From the NCBI RefSeq assembly GCF_025024155.1, contig NW_026251735.1, positions 62,001 through 126,000 on the forward strand: a DNA stretch of 64,000 nucleotides. Direction: 5' to 3'. The first letter of the stretch is position 1, and each line of letters opens with the position of its first letter. This document shows positions 21,738 to 32,591 of this stretch, piece after piece. The notes under the pieces were generated by a model. It was not told the origin of the DNA. It ran no database searches and was given only the letters and a program-made list of their open reading frames with translations. The position numbers and the translations under genes are program-made. This stretch comes from Gamsiella multidivaricata (taxonomy: Eukaryota; Mortierellomycota; Mortierellomycetes; Mortierellales; Mortierellaceae).

Positions 21738-22665
21738 TCACTCTTTGGTGTCGCGGAACTCTGCTTCCTTGGCCAATTTTGCAAACTTCTTGGTCTTGAC
21801 GTTCCGCAGGTTCATGGACGCAGTCTCGATGCCGAGATCGACTGCTGACTGGTAGGCATTGATTGCACCATCAAAGTCTCCAGTCTGCTCGCTGATCACT
21901 CCCAAGTTAAACTAAAGAGGTCGAGCAGATAATAAATTCAGTGCAACTATTCCACCATAGCAAGAGTTCGATTTATTCATAACTTGTGTATACCTGGATC
22001 TCTGCATCCTGCGAGGAAATATTGGCAGCGGCCTGGAGATGGCTCAGGGCCTCCTTCAGGTTCCCGTTCAATTTGATATGCGCCGTCGCGATGTTGGTAT
22101 GGACATCTGCGTGGTGCGGCGACAACTTCAATGACTCCTGGAATGAGTTGATTGAGGATTGAAAGTCGCCCAGTTGAAAGTATCCCACGCCCATGTTATA
22201 ATACGCAGCCGCTATTCACATAGTACAAACCCCCCCAAAAATGAAACGTTAGCATGGTCTTATCTTCCAACCTCAGCCATCTCCAGGTTAACTAAATATC
22301 ATTAGCTCGCTTGGGCGAACATCATTGGAGATGTTACCTGTGGGTCGGACGTTGATACTCTTCTGGAAGGAACTCATGGCGAGAGGGAGCATATCGTTGT
22401 TCAAAAACGAGACACCCTCGTCCATGTACTCCTGTGCCTTATCAAGCATATCGTCCGATTTCGAGAAGTCTGCATACGGCAGCGACGTTGCGAAGCCCTG
22501 TCTCTGGTCCTGAGCGCCAACTGCGGTGGCTGCGGTGACCTTCCTAGGCGTGTGTGTGAGGAGCGAGAAGGACCGAGTGATCACAGGGAGTTGTTGGCGG
22601 GGAAGCACTCGCCTTGGAGTCGACGAGAGCACGTTTCGAATGAGCGCGTTCCTGAATGCAGACAT
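21738..22665 (-). CDS. Mitochondrial TPR-repeat protein
   Basis: Exons on the minus strand 22338–22665, 21994–22211 and 21738–21911 give 239 residues. The N-terminus (MSAFRNALIRNVLSSTPRRVLPRQQLP) is Arg-rich, lacks acidic residues and looks like a mitochondrial presequence. An in-frame ATG seven codons upstream (22686) is also possible. Residues ~75–215 contain about four tetratricopeptide repeats, for example AQEYMDEGVSFLNNDMLPLA, AYYNMGVGYFQLGDFQSSIN, ADVHTNIATAHIKLNGNLKE and FNLGVISEQTGDFDGAINAY. TPR arrays bind other proteins, so a scaffold or assembly role is likely, but the partner is unknown. The basic C-terminus (NVKTKKFAKLAKEAEF) ends the protein. Both introns agree in phase. Confidence 0.82.
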
Positions 22666-22929
22666 GTGTTTGAAGGAATGATTCAAGTGAAGGAATGAAG
22701 GAGGAGTGGATCAGATCCGTCAAAGGAGGGGGTCTTGCCTTATTCGGAGCTTTTGTGATTATCACTGCCTAACCAACCCGTCAGCTCACAAAAAAAAAGA
22801 AGGTACCAGCGTTTCTCACTGACAACTCATCAGGCATTTGCGCTGGATATGGCCAATGTTCAAAATATAGAGTAGTATTGGAGTTTATAGTCTATTATAC
22901 ATGGGTGTCTAGGTCTGATCGTGGATGAT

Positions 22930-24939
22930 CTATGCGAATGCAGTGCACCGATCCAACGGCGTCACATGCGTGCCAGGCACAACCCAGCTGCGGATTGTAA
23001 TGTACAGCGTAAACACCATCACTGCGGCCCCAAAGATGCCGAGCGCAATATCTAACACCTTGGCCCTCATCGTTGTCGCACAAGCCTTGTAATGGAACAT
23101 CGCTGGGAAGATGAAACACAGAGGCATGCAGGCGACGCTGCCGACGAACGATACAAACTTGTCCAGATTAGGTCCACCAATCCCGAACGCTAAGAGCGCA
23201 CAGCAAATAATCAGGACGATCCGAAGAGCATTCTTCTGCATCTTGACCTTGAAGAACTGGCCGCCAGATTTATCGCCGAAAATACCGTACTCGAATATAC
23301 GTGAGGCTGGCGAGAGCATCAGCGGGACGGAGAGGATGATGGCGAGGGAATAAAGGATTTCGACGGTGATGGTCATACCGTCGCGGATGGGTAGGTTCAG
23401 GAGTACGATCGTCTGGATATCGCTACCAAAACTTGCGTAGCAGAGGGCACCGATACTGCCAAAAATCAAGGCGACGATGGTCATGGTGATGGCGAGCACG
23501 CGAGGAAATTTTTCTGGCTCGGCCATGGACTCTGTGATAGGAATGACTATTGACGATGGAATTATATGGTATTATTGTCAGCAAGGAAAGGACGCGTTCA
23601 GTACAGTACACACAAATACTAGCACGAAGGAATAAAATACGTACTCAGGCCGATGCCTTCAAATGAAAAGACTGCCGTGCCGATGAACAGCGCAAAGTCA
23701 TCCTTGTTAAATAGCCCAATGTTGGGTCCTACGCCACGATGGACCAGGCTGTTGATGGAGTAGTACCAGAGATAGACGATTCCAAAGATGATAAACAGGT
23801 TGGCGAGCATGCTTGGCACAGACAGGACAGCCATGCGGCGGATCAGGACCAAGGGAATCAGCACCACCAATGGGATTAGAATATAATACTTTTCGGAAAT
23901 CCCATCGAACGTGCATTTAGTGAAGGTCTGGACGACAGCGAACAGGTTCTCGGATACAAAGATCAAGTAGGCGCAGACGAAGCCGATTTGTGAGATAGCC
24001 ACTGAGATCAGGACCGCCAAACGCATGTACTTTCCAAAAAGGACTGCACCCATGTCCTGAAAGTTCTCGCGGACAACGAGACGCACTTTGACGAGCAGCA
24101 GGAAAGCAACGCAGCATATTAACGCCACGGCTGCCAACATCAAGCAGGAGAACAAGATCCCTAGAGAAAAAAAAAAGAGTGGTCTGTGATGAGGATGCGG
24201 CGCTTGTTTTCTATTGATATGCATTGGCCGAAGTAACCCGGGAGTCCTTACCTCCGTTCTTGAAAGCACTGGGAAGGAAGAGGACACCTGTGCCAACGAA
24301 CGCCTTTCCGAGCAAGAAACTAGCCTTGAGCGCCGAGACATTTCCTCGAGGGGCCGCATGCTGGTCTAAGCCTTGTCCAATATCCTTGAGAGTAAAAGAG
24401 CTAGTTGTCGAAGAGTGTTGCAGTAGCATTTCTGGCCTAGTCGAGTCCATTGTCTGCTTCTCACTCGAGCCGTCAGTAGAGAGCCCTCCAGCATACGAAG
24501 ACTTGCGCGAAACCCTGCCATGTACACCCTTCTCTGCTGCCGAGAAACCATCTTCGCCCACGTATGAGTTCCTCCGGGATCGGGTGCCTCCGTAGTTGTC
24601 ATACATGGAAGTGTACTCGGAGTTGGCATGGATCAGCCATGAGACTGGACGGGAACTCGGCCGAGAATGCGAGTGTGAGTTATGTCTGGAGATGCGCGAG
24701 CGTGATGTTGCCCTAGAGCCGGGTGCGGAATGGGGGCTAGTAGCGCCGCTGTGAGCGTGAGGCCCTGTACGGCCACGTTGGTGGTGGTGATGGCGATGTG
24801 GTTGCTGTTGCTGTGGCAGAAAGGTAAGGTTTTTATCGACACTTGGGGATGAGCTTATGTGGACTTGAGAAGGTGCTTGTGGAGCGGCGAGATGTGATCC
24901 ATCCTGTGGTGGTTGTTGCGTTGATTGTAGCTCACCCAT
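22930..24939 (-). CDS. Vacuolar amino acid transporter, AVT3/AVT4-like (AAAP family)
   Basis: Exons on the minus strand 24252–24939, 23645–24160 and 22930–23546 give 606 residues. The first ~200 residues are disordered and rich in His, Ser, Gln and Arg (a His-rich stretch near 48–56), as in fungal AVT proteins whose N-termini are cytosolic and phosphorylated. The transporter domain starts at GNVSALKASFLLGKAFVGTG, the usual Aa_trans opening, and continues through about eleven membrane segments, with AVFSFEGIGLIIPITESMAEPEKFP at the conserved TM5–6 region and FGIGGPNLDKFVSFVGSVAC near the end. AVT3/4 proteins export neutral amino acids from the vacuole with protons. The export direction here is inference. 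All junctions are phase 1. Confidence 0.9.
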
Positions 24940-26522
24940 GTTAGTTGTTTTTTTGTTTTTCTTTCGCGTACAGGTTGATAAAATACTAATAGTAGAAGGA
25001 GATCAGAAGGAAGAGGAGGATAGAGGTTTGAGAAGGGGCCTGCACAAATGGCGACTTTATATATGTGAAGAAATTAAAAGAGTCCGTACCCATACCGATG
25101 CAAGGCGATCAAGACATGTAATGGTATTGCGAACCAGGATTGTCGGTGGTTGGGACAATGACCGCATTCCATTCCTAAAAAGGAATTGGATCTCCACTCA
25201 CTTGGCTGTTGCCATAACGCGCGGTACCTGTGTGTTTGACTCTGTAGGCTCTGTGCCCTACAGGAATACTACTCTACCGGGGCTCCGATTTGGCTGATTA
25301 CTGTGCTCCTCCTTCGACCCCTTGCAGTAGACTGACCCAATGCCCTAGGCGCCCTTTTGGCAAGGGATGGAGAGTAGAGCACAAGGGCCTGTATTGGCTT
25401 ATTAAAGGGTTCCTGGACTAGAACTGGGAGCGATGAAGCATTCATGTACCCGCAACAGATATCCAAATGTTTCGCTGTAGGAGGTATAGTAGCGTAGCTC
25501 TGACAACTGGGGCTCCCAAAGAAAAACATCGGACCAAAGACCTCGACTACTTTTCCGTCTTCATTCCTTATACGACCATATTCTGACGTCGCTTTGCTCC
25601 TTTTGTCGAAGGAGTGATGACGGGGTCTCATCTCCCATGGCCCTTTGGCCCAAATTTGACATGCACGGGGGCCAATGGCGAAATATATGATAGTATAAGT
25701 AGTTCTGATCCCTGACTCGGTTGCATGGGTCGAGACATGATCCCTGTTGAAATCCATACCGCAGCTAGCCATCTTCATCACTCCTTTGGTGTTTTGGGAG
25801 CCATAGTGTGTGGAGTAATAACCACTTTTGGGATGTAAAACAAATGCTCATAGATCCCTTGTCCAAATACAGCGCGGCAAGACATTTGTTCTGCTCTTCC
25901 AGACAGATGGACCCCATCAAGTCGATCCTGCTGCCTTTTTTGGCAGATCGATTGCTGGCTAGCGCTTCCAAGAATCATCCCTTCATGATCGCCCCTTTAT
26001 CCCCCTCGAAGAATTTGTGTCGAACACAGGTAGTCCATAATTCCTCTTGAGCCCTGTCAAGTATATTGACATTGTTGCTGCAACAGGTTGAAACGAGAAG
26101 AAAACGCAAGGGAAATACGGCCTATTAGGTGGATACCGCCTCGCCAACCTATTCTTGTTCGCTGGATGCGCGCAAAGAGTGATGACGATCTATTTCAAGA
26201 ACCGCCGATCCAAGAGTGCAAAATTCGTACTTCAATTACGTATGTAGATTGCAGAGTTGCTGACGATTGGTCAGAGGGAAGGCATCTCTCAAAAGTGCCT
26301 TAATGGAACTTTGCGCATCCATGTCAACTAGCCAGTGTATGATCCGCACTGCAGGCGAACATTGACGTAGAGGCGCGGACAGCTTTAGAGAACACACTTG
26401 TACCCTACCCTGGAAACTGGGGTGCATTACGTCACACAGCTCCAGAGGTAAATACCAATTTCCTATTGGTTACCCCATAGCTGGGATCTGAAGCGGTCGT
26501 ACTTGTTCCTGAGAAAGAGGTA
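24940..26522. other. Gene-poor, decayed region
   Basis: Promoter of the amino acid transporter at the left, then about 1.3 kb with overlapping interrupted minus-strand frames (listed separately at 25269–25978) that look like remnants of something once coding. It borders directly on the dead pogo-type transposon. Confidence 0.5.
25269..25978 (-). pseudogene. Unrecognised, interrupted coding remnant
   Basis: One minus-strand frame runs 170 residues (25269–25781). Two others just upstream run about 65 residues (to 25971 and 25978) and are out of phase with it. Composition is protein-like (for example GRIRNEDGKVVEVFGPMFFF and HLDICCGYMNASSLPVLVQE), but no domain is recognised. No GT–AG intron obviously joins the pieces, so a broken gene or old repeat copy is my best reading. 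It may also be chance. Confidence 0.25.
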
Positions 26523-26591
26523 CCAAAAGTGATTTGCCTATAATTTGTCGCAATTCTGTTGGCTGATAGGCAATCCAATACAAATTTTATT
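26523..26591. repeat. Left inverted repeat of the pogo-type element
   Basis: Pairs with 29406–29478 in inverted orientation. There are two perfect blocks (15 and 11 bases), and the sequence between them is diverged. Decay is similar to that of the transposase. Confidence 0.75.
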
Positions 26592-26709
26592 GCAAAACGA
26601 GGGCTCATGCCCTCTGTAATGGAAAACGCACGTCAAGCTTCTTTTCTTCTTGCAACCTCGCTTTTTTTTTTTTCCCTGAATGCCTTCACCCTAATGTTTC
26701 CTCGCTGTG

Positions 26710-29300
26710 CTAGTTGTTTCTATTGGCCACGTCGATGCCGTCGAAAGACTTGTTCCACACTGTGTCTGCCATCTTCTCCACGTCCCTCCTATGCTGATTT
26801 AGCTTTTTCCCTCGCATTAACAAAGCAGCAGCATGCAAGAGACTGTGAATTTGGCCGCGAATGGCCCCTTCAGTCTCCCGTTCCCCGGCGCCGTCGTCTT
26901 CTTCCTCTCCATCGCTGGTTCCTTCCTCAGCGGTGCTGCCATCCTCCAATACCGAGCTCTCGGGGCCTGAAGGGTCTGATGTCCCTGACGAAGCCAGCTG
27001 CTCCACCAGGCTCCTGTACTTCCGTCCGTGAGCATACCTCTGATTCACCTTCGGCTTCAGTGGAGATCCTCTCTCGCTAGTCACCATAAACTTGGACCTT
27101 TTCTCCGAATAATCCGTGTCAAAGTCCTCATATTCGGTGTCTTCACCCTCGCTTGTACTCTCGAGCCACTCGTCGCACAGTAGCTCCTCCGCAGGCTTTT
27201 TTTTGGGTACAAAAAAGGACATAAAGTTGGCATCGACTTGTTTCTCGTCAATCAGCTTGGAGATGAATGGTGAGCCATCCAGAAGCTTGGAAACCGAAAC
27301 CATTAGGGCGCCGTGATAGCCTAGAGCGTCTGCGATGCCCAAGCCTTGCTCTTGACTTGAAAAGTTGTGCGCAGGAGTGTCGGCAGTCGCAGTGGCAGAG
27401 AGTGGTGGCATAAAGTCCATAGAGAACTGGGGACTGGTGCTTAGCGACTCGTGGTATCCCTGTGATCGGACTTGATGGAGAATGTTGTGCTGCTCCTCCG
27501 CAAGTGCTTCTAGTACATCCGTGTCCCTTTGTTCATGAGGTGATAGCTCCAGTTGTTGGGCCTCACATAAGATAGGGACATGGCGGAAGCAGCCCCTGAT
27601 GGATTGAGGCTTGACGGCATCCCAGGCATGCACTATAAAATGAAACCCTTCCTTGTTGGACTCCTTGAGCTTTGCCTTGAGAATCCTTGTACGTTTAGCT
27701 GATGTTGCTAACGCAGTACTTGCCGTGTCAGCACTGTCGCGGCATCTCCTGTTGCAACACCTCCTGTCGCGGCACCCTCGCTCGATTCTGACGCCACGCT
27801 GGTAGAGGTCCAATTGTCATTGTGCTTCTTGATTCGCAGTTTTAGGATGAAGTCGCGATACCGCTTTTTGAAAACAGATATTACTCCAGCGTCGAGTGGC
27901 CATTATCTTGATATTCGGGAAGTCGGGGCTTGACCGTGCAGCCTTTGTATGACAGGAGGCGTTGTCGACGAGAAGTAGAATCTGCCTTGAAGGATCCTTT
28001 TCGACAATGGACTGCTGGAAATTCTTGAGCCAGCCAAGAAAGAAGGGGTTCATGTAATCTGCACACTTCTTTGGCTTCGCCTTCGGTATCCTTGCCACCT
28101 GCTCACCCTTCTGCTGGCCCTTGACCATGTCCGTCGCGTCCTGTACAGCCCTTTCCGTCACGTCCTGTACAGTCGTATCCGTTGCATCCTGTACGACAAT
28201 GACCGCTGCCTCCTGTTCAGCGACATTTTGTTCCTGAGCGTTGGTCTGTGGTTTCCATGGCTCAACTTCCACCAAGCCCTGCAACTCCTCATCATGCCGA
28301 AACCCTTTAGGAAGTTTTTCGCCTAGTGCGCAATATGGAATACCAGACATATGTTCATAGCCGTGACAACTTAACCAAATTGAAGAGTGATAACGCACAT
28401 GGAGAACTTACTGAGGATGAACGGCTTCCTTTTGTCACTGTCTGTGGCGTTGGTGCAAAAAAGAATTGACACCCGTATCGAGGGGATCTTTGTTCCAGCC
28501 GCCCCTCCATCCATGTCCACTGTCCAGCTCGACGTGCTCTGAAGAAAAAGGCCAGTCTCGTCTGCGTTATATATGTCGTCCAGTTTGAACGTGGCAGCGG
28601 AAGTCTTGATGATCTCGACGGCAGCCGCAATGACGTTCCAGTCCATGGAGGCAGTCTTCCCCCCTGAGCTGAAAATATGAATATCCCCAGGTGCTCTTGA
28701 AACTGGCCATCAAGGGGACGTGAACTTCGGTTTGGGGAATGTTAGGCGGCCCACTGTCGAATGCAACGTGTCGTAGACCTCTTTGGCCATCAATTGCAAC
28801 AACCACTGGTCGACTGGCGCTTTTTGTTTGCGAAGATCTTGGATCTGCCCGTTCAGAATCACCTCAACGGGATAGAACTCGCGGACGTTGTGTCTAGTGT
28901 TACTCCGGGACTCTAGCAAAGCTGTAGGCATCCTGTTAATCTTGACCCTGTCCTTGAGAAGTTGTGATACTGTTTTTGGTCGCAGGTTGTGTGCTGTTTC
29001 AAAGTCGGTCATTTGTGGTATCAATCCCAGGTCGGGGTTGCCGAGTAAGTGTCTCTACCCGTCGACGAAAACGTCCCAAGAACCAAGGAGTCGGTTCTTG
29101 TTACCAAGGGTTATCCTAGAGTATTCGTTGGTTGAAGGATCTTGCAACGATTGTATAGGAGCAAACCCCTTCTTTTTTTTAGGTGGCATGGGATATTGCA
29201 GTGTTGTGGTGCTAGAGTTGCAGGATGGTGGTGAGGAAGGAGTGTCGACGCGGAGCCAGCGATGAGGTTTAAGTCGATGAATCGATGCGGAGGCTTCCAT
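26710..29300 (-). pseudogene. Pogo/Tigger-like DDE transposase, several lesions
   Basis: Reading leftward from 29300: a basic start (PPKKKKGF), a CENP-B-type N-terminal helix-turn-helix region, an in-frame TAG at about 29055, then HNLRPKTVSQLLKDRVKI. The second DNA-binding domain (MASFKSTWGYSYFQLRGE) is reached only by a frameshift near 28720, and a second shift near 28675 leads back to KTASMDWNVIAAAVEIIKTS. The DDE core has the first Asp in IYNADETGLF (about 28560) and the second in LLLVDNASCHT (about 27965). The third is in PLDAGVISVFKKRYRDF (27842–27892), which is out of frame after an apparent deletion of the segment that usually precedes it. A further shift leads into HAWDAVKPQSIRGCFRH and an acidic tail of about 250 residues. 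An 88-nt intron (28323–28410) still has good borders. The copy cannot encode an active enzyme. Confidence 0.85.
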
Positions 29301-29405
29301 ATCGAAGGAATGATGGCTTTGGTTGCGAGGGTGGACATGCCATGGGTATGGCTATGGCCCATGGCCAATATGGCCCATGGATGCATGCGTTTCCGATTAC
29401 ATAGG

Positions 29406-29478
29406 TAATAAAAATTTTATATTGGATTGCTTACCATCCAAGATTTGCAGCAAGCTATTATATGCAAATCACTTTTGG
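29406..29478. repeat. Right inverted repeat of the pogo-type element
   Basis: Inverted partner of 26523–26591, with the blocks GCAAATCACTTTTGG and TATTGGATTGC. It runs into a separate palindrome at 29470–29499 (see findings). Confidence 0.75.
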
Positions 29479-30028
29479 ACCAACATTGGTCGAAAAGTGA
29501 TATAGGACTCTCTATACAGATGGATTTCTACAATAAAATGTCTTTCGATCTCGACAGTCGATCGTTTTGTTCTTCTGTCACTTGAACAGCAAGGTTCCTA
29601 GCGAGAGTCGTGGTTATCGGAGCATAAAGAAACCTGAGGTTCTAATTACAGGCTGAAGTAACACTCTGGGCACGCGAAGTGTTCTCAAGTAACGGGGCTG
29701 GTTTTTTTGGCAATACTCGAGCGCATACTTCTAGGTGAGTGTATGGGATATAACGCTATCGATACAGAGACCAGCCATCCCGGCTAGCCGCTTTTCTATG
29801 CAGTTGGTGTGAATATGCGCTCGCCGGCATTTGACACTTTGAACTAATAGTCGATTTTCACATCGGATATGAACACTTTTTGCATGTGGGGCGTTCATGT
29901 GCACTCGCGGAAACCACGGCCAGTGCTCCGTGCCAATACGCTCTGCCGCGCCATATCCTACCCACCCCTCTCTTCTCCTCTTTCACTCCTCATTCCACAC
30001 AACTTGCGCATTCGCTCCCTCATTTACA
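29479..30028. other. Intergenic, aspartate aminotransferase promoter
   Basis: Starts within the palindrome at the transposon edge and ends in the pyrimidine-rich leader of the aminotransferase gene. No gene seen. The transposon right edge lies about 550 bp from the start codon. Confidence 0.55.
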
Positions 30029-31784
30029 ATGACATTCACCTCCACTCCTCCTGCTCTCCGTCTGCAGCAGATCAGTAACCATCTCGCCGACAAGAACACC
30101 ACAGGTAAAATGTTGTTATTACACACATGGCTCCTGTTGACACGTCCACAATATATATGTACTTGCCGTCTAACATTCGCTTTTGTTGCAGCCTCCGTCT
30201 TTGAGAGCGTGAAGGAAGCGCCCGCCGATGTCATCTTTGCTCTGACATCCTCATACAAGGCGGATACGTATCCTCAGAAAGTCAATCTTGGCGTGGGTGC
30301 ATACCGTACAGAGGAAGGCAGGCCATGGGTGTTACCCGTTGTCAAAAAGGTACAACATTCATTCGATCAAGCCCGGTTGCACATACGGCTCAATTTGCAT
30401 CCAGATCGATAACCAACGACGGTCTTTTGCCTATTGTGTTACCTCCCTGCTGGGTTGCGTCTCGGTCGGTTTAGGCAGACCGCATCCTGGTCAACGACGA
30501 GAATCTGGATCATGAATACCTCCCCATTCTAGGATCGGACGCCTTCCGTAAGGCATCCTCAAAGCTGATCCTTGGAGCGAATTCCAAGGCCTTGGCCGAG
30601 GGCCGCGTTGGCTCTGCGCAGTGTATCTCCGGAACTGGTGCTGTCTATACCGGAGCCCACTTTCTCTCGAAGCATTACCCTATCAAGGGTGCCGCATGCT
30701 ATATCTCCAAGCCTACTTGGGGTAAGTGAAGGGCCCGTTCTCATTAGGTAGCATCTCAGCTCCTATCTCTTTCTTCATTTGAGGGACCTATACACGTTGC
30801 AGCCGGACGCAACATGTGCTCTCCATACACATTTACACTTTACATGAAAGCAAATGCCGGCTCAATCTCCTTCCGTCGCTCGGGATATATTACAAACCAA
30901 ATTGCCTGGATTAAGTATAGCCGTGGTTCAGCAACCGGACCATTAACATTCGCATCCTTGCTGCTACTATAGCCAACCATCGCGCGATTTTCGAAGGCGT
31001 TGGTATCCCAGTGCTCGAATACCCGTACTGGGACCCAGCTACGAAGGGCCTGGACCTTAAGGGTATGCTCGGTACTATGCAATCGGCGCCCAATGGGTCA
31101 ATCTTCTTGCTCCATCCATGTGCCCATAATCCTACAGGAGTCGACCCGACACCCGAGCAATGGAGACAGATCGCAGATGTTATGGAGGCCAAGGGTCATT
31201 TTACATTCTTCGACTGCGCATACCAGGGCTTTGCGTCCGGCAGCCTTGATAAGGATGCGTATTCGGTTCGGTACTTTGTTGAGCGCGGATTCGAGCTGTT
31301 TGTGGCCCAATCCTTCTCAAAGAACTTTGGACTATACTCTGAACGTGCTGGCAACCTGACGATTGTCGCTCGGACTCCGGAGGTCAAGAACAGGGTGGAG
31401 TCGCAGATTGCAAAGGCTCAGCGTGCGGTTATTTCGAACCCTCCTGCGTACGGATCTAGGGTCGTAAGTGTGGTGTTGAACGATGAGAAGTTGTATGCGG
31501 AGTGGGAGACGAACCTGTCAACGATGGCGAACCGGATCATTGATATGCGCAAGGTGTTGTATGATGAGCTGACGAGGCTGGGCACCCCTGGAAAGTGGAA
31601 CCATATTGTGGACCAGATTGGCATGTTTTCGTTCACAGGATTGACGACGCCACAGGTGAAGGTGTTGAAGGAGAAGTACCATGTGTATCTGACGGACAAT
31701 GGGCGCATCTCGATGGCGGGGTTGAACAGCAAAAACGTCAAGTACTTTGCCCAGGCTGTCGACGACGTTGTCAGGAACCATTAA
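30029..31784 (+). CDS. AAT2: Aspartate aminotransferase, cytosolic type
   Basis: Exons 30029–30104, 30192–30349, 30475–30721 and 30973–31784 give 430 residues. It is a class I PLP enzyme that interconverts aspartate + 2-oxoglutarate and oxaloacetate + glutamate, linking nitrogen metabolism with the malate–aspartate shuttle. Diagnostic parts: KVNLGVGAYRTEEGRPWVLP; GTGAVYTGAHFLSKHYP (PLP phosphate loop); KPTWANHRAIFEGVGIPVLE; HPCAHNPTGVDPTPEQW; FFDCAYQGFASG; and SFSKNFGLYSERAGN with the PLP-binding Lys. The short N-terminus (MTFTSTPPALRLQQISNHLA) is a weak candidate for a targeting peptide, so cytosol is the default location. The third intron is 251 nt, twice the local norm. Intron phases 1, 0 and 1 all reproduce conserved sequence. 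Confidence 0.96.
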
Positions 31785-32591
31785 ACCACCAGGAAATAAA
31801 TTTGTTGGAGACAGTTGAATTTTTTCTATCACTGCTATCATTGTTTTTTTTTTTTTTTTTGAAAAAGAGAGAGGAATAGAAGAGGGCTTTCTTCTGCGTT
31901 TGCGATCCAAGGATCACAACACTCATCTGAATAGGATGTTGGGTCAGGAGCCTTTTTATAATCATTCAGTTGAATAATTCAAAGAACTTTCATCATTGAA
32001 AATATATGTTTGAAGTCCCGTAGGATCTTCATACAGATATAGTTGTCCTATTGATGAATGTAAGGAACAAAATTTGGTCCAGGGGAACGGTCGTATTTAT
32101 ACGCTTCCTGGGACAGTCCCAGGGACTGGAATTTTTTTTCGTCAGAAAAAACAACAAATGGGGCCATTCACTCTTTGTGGGGACCTTTTTCAGACGCAGA
32201 CTGTCCAAAATTGCTTTTTAGACAGCAAGACGCTGTTGTGACAGTCCATTTCAAAGTGATAGTCAGTTCTAGTCGCCGATTAAAAAAAAAACCGATTAGC
32301 GGAGAACCTCAGTAACGTGCCTGGGGCACTTACAGGCTGTCCTGGTGAGGATACGACCAGTGGTTGACACTTGAAAGCAAATAAATCGAAAAAAAGTCCC
32401 GTGTTTTGCAGCTCGCTCTGTATTTCATCCCGAGATGCGTGCAAGGACCTAACCTACCGCCTATCCTTTTTTGAGCATCAACGCAACTCGAAATGGTTTT
32501 TGTAATACTGTACATGTGCCATGCTGGCACCTTGCATAGCGTTCTTTATTTTGCAAGGAATAAGTAGAAGCTATGATGGAGGTATAAGCGC
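31785..32591. other. Spacer between convergent genes with inverted motif cluster
   Basis: Shared 3' region of the aminotransferase and the polyglutamine gene. It contains a perfect palindrome with 8-bp arms (CCTGGGAC/GTCCCAGG, 32107–32123), several more GACTGTCC/GACAGTCC motifs up to about 32250, and a T15 run near 31845. No gene seen. Confidence 0.5.

Larger units (their letters stand above)
26523..29478 (-). mobile_element. Dead pogo/CENP-B-type DNA transposon with long imperfect inverted repeats
   Basis: A broken pogo-type transposase (26710–29300, minus) is flanked by inverted repeats I could read directly. CCAAAAGTGATTTGC at 26523–26537 is repeated inverted at 29464–29478 (15/15). GCAATCCAATA at 26570–26580 is repeated inverted at 29420–29430 (11/11), with diverged AT-rich sequence (AAATTTTATT-like) between and inside. 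The repeats are therefore about 70 bp or longer and imperfect. The exact ends and the TA duplication are not settled. Confidence 0.75.
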
